From positions 172,195-236,194 of the forward strand of contig NZ_FNQY01000005.1 of NCBI RefSeq assembly GCF_900107765.1: a stretch of DNA of 64,000 nucleotides. Direction: 5' to 3'. Numbering within the stretch: position 1 is the first letter of the stretch; each line of letters opens with the position of its first letter. A model generated the notes under the pieces. The model did not search any database. It worked only from the letters and a program-made list of their open reading frames with translations, and had not been told where the DNA came from. Source of the DNA: Arachidicoccus rhizosphaerae (GTDB lineage Bacteria; Bacteroidota; Bacteroidia; Chitinophagales; Chitinophagaceae). A program made the position numbers and the translations under genes. Positions 55,139 through 63,654 of this stretch are shown piece after piece.

Positions 55139-58100
55139 TTAATAACTCAGCTTTATTCCAAATACAAAAGTTCTGGGTACTGGATAATTGGTATAATCAA
55201 TTCCTGGGGTTAATGCACTACCATATCCATTGGCACCCGTATAGTTTGAAACAGCCGGATTCCCAGGATAACTGGTCAGAATAAATGCATTCTGCACGCT
55301 ACCATAAACCTGGATGCTGTTAAAGAAACCGCTGCCTATTTTTTCAGGTAAATTATAAGAAAGAGAGATATTTCGACACCATAAATAAGAAGCCTTATAA
55401 ACTGCCCAGGAATTCACATCTCTGAACATCACCCTCCCCAGGCTGGACCCGGCAGTGGTGGGCACCCTGCCGTCACCAGGATCATCTTCTGAACGCCACC
55501 TGTTGATGACATCTGTTGTCACATTAAAGATTCCGTCAATGTTATGCAGGGATGCGAAATTAGCCTTTAAGCGGTCCGCTCCATAAGACCCGGAAAACAC
55601 CAGGTTCAGACTGAACCTTTTATAAGTCAGATTATTCGTAAACCCGTAATTAAATTTGGGATAAGGGTTCCCTATAATCGTAAAATCAGAAACCGGTGTT
55701 ATCTGGCCGTCGCCGTCTACATCCTGCATTTTCAGATTTCCGGGTATGGCATCTGCAAAAGCAGGGCTGTTTTGCACATCCTCCGCATTCTGATATAAAC
55801 CCAGGACCTTATAACCGAATAACATTCCTACAGGAAGCCCGATTCTGGTAATATTTGTCGGATGTCCTTCCATATTACTGGCACTCTGAATTTCTGTTTG
55901 CCCAGGCCCCAGCTCAAGTGTCTTATTTCTGTTCAGGGTAAAATTGAAACCTGAGGTCCAGTTAAAGTCACGGTTAGAAACATTTATTGTATTTAACGAC
56001 AATTCAAATCCTCTGTTTTGGACCTGGCCAACATTGGCAATTGAGGAAGAGAATCCGGAGGAGGAAGGAATATCCAGATTTAGCAGCAGACTTTTTGTTC
56101 TTGATTGATAAAAATCAGCTGAGAAGGTAAGCTTATTGTTCAAAAACCCAAGATCCACCCCTAAATTCACTTCGGCGGTTCGCTCCCAGGCCAGGTTAGG
56201 ATTGCTGATGGAATTTATTTTTCGGCCACTGGCCAAAGAATTGCCAAAAACATAATTTCCTGTCACAAGCTGACTCATATAGGTAAAGTTCCCTATTTGA
56301 TCATTTCCGGTGATACCATAGGACGCTCTGAGTTTTAACTGGCTCAGTTTGGACCCTTCCTTTAGAATCCAGGGTTCTTTAGCCAGGTCCCACCCTAATG
56401 CAACAGATGGAAAAGTCCCCCATCTGTTATTTTCCCCAAACCTGGAAGAACCGTCTCTTCTTATGGTTGCAGTTAATAAATATTTATCCTGATAACTATA
56501 ATTAACCCTGCCTAAATAAGAGGCTAAAGCCCAGCTGTCGGCATACGTACCGCCAGTAATTAAGGCTGCTGCATTAAGCGTCTGAATGGCATCATCAGGA
56601 TATTCCGTTCCATTAAATGAGGCAGAATTATTGGTTTGTTTCTGTTCAGAAAATACGCCTAATAACGTAAGCGAATGGCCGCCTTCAAATTGCTTTTTAA
56701 AAGTCAGGCTATTTTCATTCGCCCAGTTTAAATACTTGGATTGTCCAAATGAACCTGAAGGAATATGTGGTGGCGGATTATTGGTGCTACCTAAGGTTGA
56801 TGGTGAAAAATTGGTCTGATCTTCATTATCCAGATCAACATTAAAAGTTGATTTAAAAGTTAAAGATGGAATAATTTCATAATTAATGTATGCGCTGCTC
56901 AGTAAATGAGTCTGTGTATGTTTATGAACCGTTTGTTTTAAGACCATTACAGGATTCGGCTGATTCCAGGTTCCATCCGTTCCTATCATGGCATTATAAG
57001 AACCATCATCATTATAAATAGCCGGAATGGGATTAGCTACTTCCCATGCGCCAAAAGCATCATTTCTTTCATTACCACCGGTTACTCCATTATGCCCGTA
57101 GGAATAGGTAGGAGACAAGTTCAGCCCCATGCTGATCTTTTTGCTGATCTGACCAGAGAGGTTTACTCTGAGAAAAAATTTACTATAGTCTGTCGCCAAA
57201 ACGACACCTTCCTGATTCATGTATCCTCCTGATGCATAAATCTTAAAATATTTGGAGCCTCCGCTCAGATTGAAATTCGCGCTAGTCATAGGGGCAGTTC
57301 TTGTAATGGCATCAAACCAATTAATCCCCTCTCCCAACGCTTCAGGATTCTGATAGATATCAGGAATCGCATTATTTTGCCCGGTATAGGCATTGTTATC
57401 TTCAATTATTTCCTTTTGAAATTCTGCAAACTGCGTGGCGTTCATCATACTTGGCACTTCCCTGCCGGGTATCTTCTGTATGCCCGTATAGGCATCCAGA
57501 TTAAATTTCAACTTTCCTTCTGTTCCCTGTTTAGTTGTGATAATAACGACACCATTAGCACCTCTGGATCCATATATGGCAGTTGCAGAGGCGTCCTTTA
57601 ATACAGAGATAGAGGCTATATCGCTGGCGGGAATATCATTCAATGGATTGGAAATCTGAACGGTCCCAGCTCCATCAGAAGACAAGGGGAAACCATCTAC
57701 CACATATAATGGGGTGCTTCCGGCTCCTATGGCACCGACCCCTCTTATCTGCACCTGTGGTCCTCCACCGGGGATACCATTGGTAAAGCTAACCTGGACA
57801 CCTGGCATTTGTCCGGCTAGTGCTTCATTGGCTCCCACAATAGGTTGCTTTGCCACTGTACCCATATCAACAATACCTACAGCTCCCGTTACATCCTGTT
57901 TTCGTTGTGATCCATACCCAACGACCACTACCTGATCCAGAGCTGCTTTGCCAGTTGAAGGTTCCAGAAAGATTTGCATGGACGAGGATTCGCCTGAAAC
58001 CTCCGTTTGTTCATAACCAACACTGGAAATGATCAGAATCGCCTCCTTAATAGCATTGATGGTAAATTCTCCTTTTGCATTTGTCATGGTTCCTTGGGTA

Positions 58101-58276
58101 GTTCCTTTTATTCGTACGCTCGCACTAGGAAGAGGTGTACTATCAATACTTGACAAGACTCTTCCCTGAAGGATCTCAAGATTTTGTGCAGTTGATAAAA
58201 ATCCACAAAAGATCAGCATACTGGAAAGAAAAAAAACACGCAGCCTTTTAAGACCCAAAACTTGTCTTTTCATCAT
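55139..58276 (-). CDS. SusC/RagA family TonB-dependent transporter
   Basis: The protein has about 1045 residues from the ATG at 58276. A signal peptide ends near FLSTAQ. A carboxypeptidase-like domain (about 30-105) follows, then the classical SusC motif LDQVVVVGYGSQRKQDVTGAV and a plug with TPLYVVDGFPLSS and IYGSRGANGVVIITTK. The barrel ends FVFGIKLSY. Two adjacent ATGs are possible, and the frame itself runs 12 codons further up. It is the first gene of the SusC-SusD-GH78 operon and is divergent from a GntR regulator gene. Confidence 0.94.
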   Translation of the reverse strand: MMKRQVLGLKRLRVFFLSSMLIFCGFLSTAQNLEILQGRVLSSIDSTPLPSASVRIKGTTQGTMTNAKGEFTINAIKEAILIISSVGYEQTEVSGESSSMQIFLEPSTGKAALDQVVVVGYGSQRKQDVTGAVGIVDMGTVAKQPIVGANEALAGQMPGVQVSFTNGIPGGGPQVQIRGVGAIGAGSTPLYVVDGFPLSSDGAGTVQISNPLNDIPASDIASISVLKDASATAIYGSRGANGVVIITTKQGTEGKLKFNLDAYTGIQKIPGREVPSMMNATQFAEFQKEIIEDNNAYTGQNNAIPDIYQNPEALGEGINWFDAITRTAPMTSANFNLSGGSKYFKIYASGGYMNQEGVVLATDYSKFFLRVNLSGQISKKISMGLNLSPTYSYGHNGVTGGNERNDAFGAWEVANPIPAIYNDDGSYNAMIGTDGTWNQPNPVMVLKQTVHKHTQTHLLSSAYINYEIIPSLTFKSTFNVDLDNEDQTNFSPSTLGSTNNPPPHIPSGSFGQSKYLNWANENSLTFKKQFEGGHSLTLLGVFSEQKQTNNSASFNGTEYPDDAIQTLNAAALITGGTYADSWALASYLGRVNYSYQDKYLLTATIRRDGSSRFGENNRWGTFPSVALGWDLAKEPWILKEGSKLSQLKLRASYGITGNDQIGNFTYMSQLVTGNYVFGNSLASGRKINSISNPNLAWERTAEVNLGVDLGFLNNKLTFSADFYQSRTKSLLLNLDIPSSSGFSSSIANVGQVQNRGFELSLNTINVSNRDFNWTSGFNFTLNRNKTLELGPGQTEIQSASNMEGHPTNITRIGLPVGMLFGYKVLGLYQNAEDVQNSPAFADAIPGNLKMQDVDGDGQITPVSDFTIIGNPYPKFNYGFTNNLTYKRFSLNLVFSGSYGADRLKANFASLHNIDGIFNVTTDVINRWRSEDDPGDGRVPTTAGSSLGRVMFRDVNSWAVYKASYLWCRNISLSYNLPEKIGSGFFNSIQVYGSVQNAFILTSYPGNPAVSNYTGANGYGSALTPGIDYTNYPVPRTFVFGIKLSY

Positions 58277-58710
58277 AACAAAACTATTTTGAAGGTTTTT
58301 AAATATGTACAAAGAGACCCATCTGACACTTTCACGAAAAAAGTCAGCTGAAGAGCAAGCGCTCTTCCTTTAAAAATCAAAATGATATAATTTATTTACT
58401 GCCTTTAGAAACTACTAGGCAACCGTCCCAAATCCAACATATAATATTATAATTTATAATTATTTATTAAGCGTTTTATCGTTTGTAACTGGGAGCAAAA
58501 CTTTATTTATACATTGCAAATGCAGCATACTAAATAACATTCGTATGCAATTTATTTTTTAATTGGTAACCAACTATCCCCTACTGTATGTAGTTCATAT
58601 AAACTTTGCCAATCTCTGATTATTAAAACCCACCATGACTATCAGAATATTCTTTTTTGAGACAATTGCTTTTCTTGCTTTTCATTAACTTTAACACAAA
58701 ACCTTTGAAA
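58277..58710. promoter_or_regulatory. Divergent control region, susC / gntR, with leader hairpin
   Basis: No gene lies in these 434 bases. A 7-bp perfect hairpin, GAAGAGC (58350..58356) and GCTCTTC (58361..58367), lies about 75-90 bases before susC. Read on the minus strand it is followed seven bases later by six T residues. This could be a leader attenuator or a weak terminator. The middle is very AT-rich. An exact -7 match on the minus strand (58286..58279) lies too close to the start codon to be trusted. Confidence 0.5.
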
Positions 58711-59745
58711 ATGATAAGCACCGAAAACATTTATACACTTATTGAATTCGATAATTACTCGCTTACGCCAAAGTATTTACAGCTGTGCAATTGCATTATT
58801 AAAGCGGTACAGGATGGAACGATTTCTCAGGATTATTTACTGCCCTCTATTAATAATTTAAGTTATGAGTTGGAAATCGGGCGCAATACCGTGGAAAAGG
58901 CTTATAGATATCTGAAGAGATTTGGCTTTATTAAATCTGTACCGGGAAAGGGGTACTTTATCAGTTGCAAAGAGCCGCAGAAATCTCCAAGTGTCTGTTT
59001 AATTTTCAATAAACTAAGTGTTCACAAGAAAATCATTTATGATACACTTACTAAGGCTCTGGGATTCAACGCAATAGTTGATTTGTATATTTATAATAAT
59101 GATTTCTCTCATTTTAAGCATATACTTGAAGTAAAAAGAGACAATTATTCTCATTTTGTCATTATTCCTCATTTTGTGGATGGGGGTAATTATGCCGATA
59201 AAATCATCAATTCTATTCCAAAAGACAAACTGATCCTTATGAGTCAGCTTGTAAAAGGTGTCAGTGGAAAGTATGGGGCTGTTTTTGAAGATTTTGAAAA
59301 GGAAATATACAATGCGCTCAGTGCTGCCCTGATCAGGCTTAGAAAATATAAGAGTATACAAATTATATTCCCTGAAAACACCTATCACCCGGAAGCTATA
59401 TTGGACGGGTTTGCCAAATTTTGCAATGACCACCATTTCGGTCACCAGATCATCCGAAACATTGATAAGGCCAATTTACAATCAGAAACTGTTTATATCT
59501 GCCTTATGGAAGATGACCTGGTCATATTAGTCAAGAAAATTCTGGAAACCGGTTATAAAGTCGGAGCTGAGATTGGAATTATATCCTATAACGAGACACC
59601 TATTAAACAAATTATTTTAAATGGTATCACCACCATTTCCGCCGATTTTAAATTCATGGGTGAAATGGCGGCAAAATTTATCAAGGACGGGATTAAACAA
59701 CACCTGGCCGTCCCATTTTATTTAACACTACGAAATTCTTTGTAG
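58711..59745 (+). CDS. GntR-type regulator with periplasmic-binding-like sensor domain
   Basis: The 344-residue protein has a GntR winged helix at the N-terminus (LTPKYLQLCNCIIKAVQDGTISQDYLLPSINNLSYELEIGRNTVEKAYRYLKRFGFI, about residues 18-80). A LacI/periplasmic-binding-like sensor follows (about 90-344). The frame opens earlier at a TTG, but MISTENIYTL at 58711 is the natural start. It is divergent from the rhamnoside operon and I infer that it is the local sugar-responsive regulator. Confidence 0.88.
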   Translation: MISTENIYTLIEFDNYSLTPKYLQLCNCIIKAVQDGTISQDYLLPSINNLSYELEIGRNTVEKAYRYLKRFGFIKSVPGKGYFISCKEPQKSPSVCLIFNKLSVHKKIIYDTLTKALGFNAIVDLYIYNNDFSHFKHILEVKRDNYSHFVIIPHFVDGGNYADKIINSIPKDKLILMSQLVKGVSGKYGAVFEDFEKEIYNALSAALIRLRKYKSIQIIFPENTYHPEAILDGFAKFCNDHHFGHQIIRNIDKANLQSETVYICLMEDDLVILVKKILETGYKVGAEIGIISYNETPIKQIILNGITTISADFKFMGEMAAKFIKDGIKQHLAVPFYLTLRNSL

Positions 59746-59893
59746 ATTAAAAATCAAAATGATAGCATATCCTTATGGAATTATGCATTCCCGAAAGATG
59801 TTCGGAAAAAGCTTATAATCAGCCGACAAATGGAACAAAATTTAAAAAATTGACAAAAAACGCCTAACTTTAAGGTAGTAACCTAAGACAGGT

Positions 59894-59930
59894 GCCGGAT
59901 ATTATCATCCCCCCGGAATGATAAGCCGGC
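59894..59930 (+). repeat. Two-tier hairpin in the ferritin leader
   Basis: Outer arms GCCGG (59894..59898)/CCGGC (59926..59930) and inner arms TTATCAT (59902..59908)/ATGATAA (59918..59924) form an interrupted stem-loop, 47 bases before the ferritin ATG. The absence of a T run makes a terminator unlikely. A regulatory or stabilising leader structure is possible. Confidence 0.5.
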
Positions 59931-59977
59931 GGATGATATATTGAAACTGATATTATTAACCTTTAAACTTAAAACAG

Positions 59978-60532
59978 ATGAATACCGACAGACTTTCTCC
60001 GGCCATGAATCTGGCCTTAAACCATCAATTAACAACCGAAGCAGAAGCCGCTCAGAGTTATCTGGCACTGGCTAGCTGGGCAGATGACAAGGGATATTCA
60101 GGTATCAGTAATTTTTTATTTCGCCATGCTCATGAAGAGCGCAATCATATGATGAAATTTTTACGTTATATTCTGGACAGAGGCTCTAAGGTTAAAATAG
60201 CAGCGCTTTCAGAACCCGGCCCTGATCCTAAGAGTATACAGGATTGTTTTAATAAAGTTTTTGAACAGGAAGTCAGCAATACAGAGTCCATTAATAAAAT
60301 TGTCAAACAAAGTTTTGAAGAACAGGACTGGGCTACCTGGAACTTTCTGCAATGGTTCGTAAAAGAACAAGTAGAGGAAGAAACACTTGCACTCAACCTG
60401 CTGGATAAAATTAAAATCGCCGGTGGCGAAAAAGCAGCTGATGAAGCCTTACTTGAACTTAATAAAGAACTGGGACATATGCCTGATGAAGCCCATAGCG
60501 CCAGCAGTGCTACCGAATCTCATCCTTCCTAG
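59978..60532 (+). CDS. Ferritin-like iron storage protein
   Basis: The 184-residue non-haem ferritin has a four-helix bundle. Ferroxidase residues are in TTEAEAAQSYLALASWAD, HEERNHMMKFL (ExxH) and FEEQDWATWNFLQWFVKEQVEEE. The last 20 residues are a hydrophilic extension rich in His, Ser and Glu beyond the usual ferritin length. It oxidises Fe(II) and stores it as a mineral core. The leader carries a hairpin, and no clear Fur box is seen. Confidence 0.93.
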   Translation: MNTDRLSPAMNLALNHQLTTEAEAAQSYLALASWADDKGYSGISNFLFRHAHEERNHMMKFLRYILDRGSKVKIAALSEPGPDPKSIQDCFNKVFEQEVSNTESINKIVKQSFEEQDWATWNFLQWFVKEQVEEETLALNLLDKIKIAGGEKAADEALLELNKELGHMPDEAHSASSATESHPS

Positions 60533-60697
60533 GCTTTATAGCTGACTTTTTTTAATAAGTTCATATTGATCAACAGTTTATTAATAGACCTTTTGCCTCA
60601 ATAGATTGGAGGACAGGTAAACTAAATTCATACTATTGTAAATGGCTCACCAATGCAATGGGTTGAGCGGTGACTATTTTGCACGAATACGATTTAC

Positions 60698-61684
60698 ATG
60701 GCGAAACCTGATGACGATTTTACCTTTTTAGAATCTCTGGATGCAGAGTATGACAACGAGCCGGATAATCCGGGATGGCGACAAAATGTTTATAATATCA
60801 TCTTTAAATCGGACACTCCGAAAGGCAAGTTATTTGATATTATCCTGGTTCTGTTTATACTGACCAATATCGGTGTCTTGTTATTAGAGTCTATGCTGGG
60901 GCCCGATTCTAAATACGCTCACCTGTTTAAGGTACTGGACAAAATATATCTGGTATTCTTTACCCTGGAGGTTTTACTCCGCATTACTTGTGTAAAATGG
61001 CCTGGCCGTTATATATTTAGCTTTTACGGACTGATTGATGTACTTTCCATCATCCCCTCCTATCTGGAACATTTCTTTCCTGAAACGCATGTTCTGATGC
61101 TGATTCGTGCTTTCAGGCTGCTGAGAGTCTTCAGAATTTTTAAACTGGTCAAATTTTTAAATGAGAGTAAAAGATTACTCTTTGCCATGATCCGGTCGTT
61201 TAGAAAGATTCTTATCTTTTTATTTTTTGTCCTGCTGCTTACTATTTTTTTGGGCGCTATTATGTATATGCTGGAATCAGGCAGCAACCCGCAATTTTCA
61301 AGTATTCCACAGAGCATTTATTGGGCCATAGTCACTATTACAACCGTTGGCTACGGTGACGTAGCTCCCGTAACGCCGGCCGGCAAAATCGTCTCCTCTT
61401 TAATTATGATTTTAGGTTATGCGATTATTGCAGTGCCCACGGGAATTCTTTCCACTTCCATGATGCGGGAAAGCTGGCGCCACCTGCCGCATTATGCGCT
61501 GTTACCCTGTCCCAATTGCGGTGAAAAGGGGCATGAGTCCAGCGCTGTTTTTTGCAAAAACTGTGGTGCTGCGTTATACCCGGATAAAAAGTCTGCTGAA
61601 AATGCGCAGACCACCCAACGGAGCCGTGGTCTTCAAGACAATGACAGGGACACGGAAGACTTTGATCCACCGCAGTTCATTTAG
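60698..61684 (+). CDS. Voltage-gated K+ channel with C-terminal zinc ribbon
   Basis: The 328-residue protein has six membrane segments in the Kv-type order. The S4 sensor RAFRLLRVFRIFKLVKFL has a regular arginine/lysine spacing. The pore motif is ITTVGYGDVAP (residues about 215-225), which is K+-selective. After the sixth helix, a cytoplasmic zinc ribbon CPNCG...CKNCG (about residues 270-295) follows, then an acidic tail. The zinc ribbon is unusual for this channel type but has been seen in some bacterial sequences. Confidence 0.92.
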   Translation: MAKPDDDFTFLESLDAEYDNEPDNPGWRQNVYNIIFKSDTPKGKLFDIILVLFILTNIGVLLLESMLGPDSKYAHLFKVLDKIYLVFFTLEVLLRITCVKWPGRYIFSFYGLIDVLSIIPSYLEHFFPETHVLMLIRAFRLLRVFRIFKLVKFLNESKRLLFAMIRSFRKILIFLFFVLLLTIFLGAIMYMLESGSNPQFSSIPQSIYWAIVTITTVGYGDVAPVTPAGKIVSSLIMILGYAIIAVPTGILSTSMMRESWRHLPHYALLPCPNCGEKGHESSAVFCKNCGAALYPDKKSAENAQTTQRSRGLQDNDRDTEDFDPPQFI

Positions 61685-61743
61685 TCGTCGCGAACTTAAT
61701 TACCCATCAACTCAACAACAGCTTTACCCACTTTTAAATGCAC

Positions 61744-63639
61744 TTATTTATGCTTCTTTGTGCTATGCACGGAAGTATTTTTCCCTTTATTTTTACGCTG
61801 CATCTGCTGATTTGCATCATCAATCGCCTTATTAAATATGTCCTGAATCTTACTACGGGTTTTTAAATTGTAGATTTCTGTGCTTCGTACCGGGTTAACC
61901 CGGTTGGACAAAAAGATATAGACCAAGTCCCGGTCTTCATCCACCCAGACACAGGTACCCGTATAACCAGTATGTCCAAAAGTATTCTGGGAAGCCAGCC
62001 TGGAAGGATATTCCTTGGATTTGTCAGGATCTGCCCTGTCAAATCCATAACCGCGTCTGCTGACTTTAGATTCATTTTTAGTAAATGTGGTAACTGTTTG
62101 GGGCTGGAAATATCTCTGTCCGCCATAATAGCCCTTATTAAGCAACATCTGATAATAGGCGGCAAGATCTGTCGCACTGGAGAAAAGTCCCGCATGACCA
62201 GCAACACCGCCCTTTAAGGCGGCTCCCTCATCATGAACATAACCTACTAAAAGCGTTTTCCTGAATGTCTGATCATCCTCCGTTGGCACAATTCTTCTGT
62301 CATCAAATTTATAATAAGGTAAATAACCAGTACTATGCATCCCCAACGGTTTATAAAACTGTTCATCCGCATATACATCAAGAGTGGTATCTGTTATTGA
62401 TTCTAAGACTGCCTGCATAACATACATACTTATATCACTATAAACATATTTCCCTCTGGTGACGATCGGAGAGTATAGCATGGTAGGCCACATAAAATCC
62501 TTAAAAAAGCCTCTTCTGATAAAATAGTGATCCGCTACTTTCGTAGGATAGTCCCAGCTGGAATCTCTGCTGAAATCCTGATCCGTTATCAGTTTCGGGA
62601 AATTGATAAAAGGCACAAATCCTGCCTGGTGCAACATGACCTCTCTTAAATGGATATCATTCATCCCTGTCTTGCGGGCCCTCGCAATATAATGCCCGAT
62701 GGTAGAATCCAGTTTAAGTTTTCCTTTTTCCACCAAACGCATTACACTGGGTGTGGTAGCCGTAATCTTAGTTACGGATGCCATATCAAAAATATCATTG
62801 AGCTGTTCCCGCTGCGTTTTATCATAAGTATGGTATCCGTATGCCTTATGAAAAAAGACCTTCCCGTTTTTAGCCGCTAAAACCACCATCCCCGGAGTCG
62901 CTCTTTTATCAATGGCTTCACCGGCCAGCTGATCAATCTGATTAAATTCATCCGTTGACATGCCTAACTCTTCCGGATAAGTATATTTTAACCGGATGGC
63001 GCTTGTAACAATGCCGCTTCCTGCCGGCAGATCCGGACCGATTGATTTTTTCAATTTTCCATGGACGGCGATCCCCCCGAAAACCATTTGTGCTGACACG
63101 TTGGCTGCAGCCATTGCATCAGCCACCGGTACGTATAATACAGGACACTTTAAGGCTGCCAGTCTAAGGTCAACAGGACGCCTGACCTCTCCCAGAATAA
63201 CGACAATCATGTCTTTGCGCTTACTGATGTCCATTAAATAGCGCTGATTACGGTATATACTGAGTCCCGCCGCAGTTGTTATAACGATTACGGTATTATA
63301 AGGTTGCAAATCATCCTGTAGATTATACAAATCTGGTGAATCTTTATAAATACTGGCCGTGAGGCTGGCTACCGGTGCATATAAGTTGGCAATACTGTCA
63401 AATAATGCATGCGCTGTATCCGTTAAATGTACGGCCACAATACTTCTATGGTCAAGGTTTTTTACCGGAAATAAATCTCCCGCTTTACCCAGCAATACGG
63501 CAGCATTTTCCGCCGATTTTTGAGCCAGGTAATCTTTATCGGGAGCATGATTTTTTTGGGAAAGGGCCGGCTCTGTGCAAAGTAGCCCTGTTAACAGGCC
63601 AATTAAAACTCCATAGACTGGCCATGATTTTAGTTTCAT
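61744..63639 (-). CDS. Serine hydrolase: GH3 C-terminal domain plus beta-lactamase-like domain
   Basis: The 631-residue secreted protein (signal ending EPALSQ) has two parts. Residues about 40-215 match the GH3 C-terminal domain (SAENAAVLLGKAGDLFPVKNL, then TVIVITTAAGLSIY). Residues about 230-610 form a class C beta-lactamase/PBP-like domain: SVTK around residue 289, YSD in GKYVYSDISMYV and HTG in FGHTGYTGT. In many Bacteroidota the same parts follow a GH3 catalytic barrel in proteins of about 1000 residues. That barrel is absent here, yet a proper signal peptide is present. An IS end lies about 20 bases upstream of the start. Confidence 0.8.
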   Translation of the reverse strand: MKLKSWPVYGVLIGLLTGLLCTEPALSQKNHAPDKDYLAQKSAENAAVLLGKAGDLFPVKNLDHRSIVAVHLTDTAHALFDSIANLYAPVASLTASIYKDSPDLYNLQDDLQPYNTVIVITTAAGLSIYRNQRYLMDISKRKDMIVVILGEVRRPVDLRLAALKCPVLYVPVADAMAAANVSAQMVFGGIAVHGKLKKSIGPDLPAGSGIVTSAIRLKYTYPEELGMSTDEFNQIDQLAGEAIDKRATPGMVVLAAKNGKVFFHKAYGYHTYDKTQREQLNDIFDMASVTKITATTPSVMRLVEKGKLKLDSTIGHYIARARKTGMNDIHLREVMLHQAGFVPFINFPKLITDQDFSRDSSWDYPTKVADHYFIRRGFFKDFMWPTMLYSPIVTRGKYVYSDISMYVMQAVLESITDTTLDVYADEQFYKPLGMHSTGYLPYYKFDDRRIVPTEDDQTFRKTLLVGYVHDEGAALKGGVAGHAGLFSSATDLAAYYQMLLNKGYYGGQRYFQPQTVTTFTKNESKVSRRGYGFDRADPDKSKEYPSRLASQNTFGHTGYTGTCVWVDEDRDLVYIFLSNRVNPVRSTEIYNLKTRSKIQDIFNKAIDDANQQMQRKNKGKNTSVHSTKKHK

Positions 63640-63654
63640 ACACTGAACATTTAA

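Noticed and set aside
58279..58286. Exact -7 match (TAGTTTTG, minus strand) immediately before the second susC start
   Set aside because: It ends only two bases before the ATG and would exclude the structured leader, so chance is more likely.
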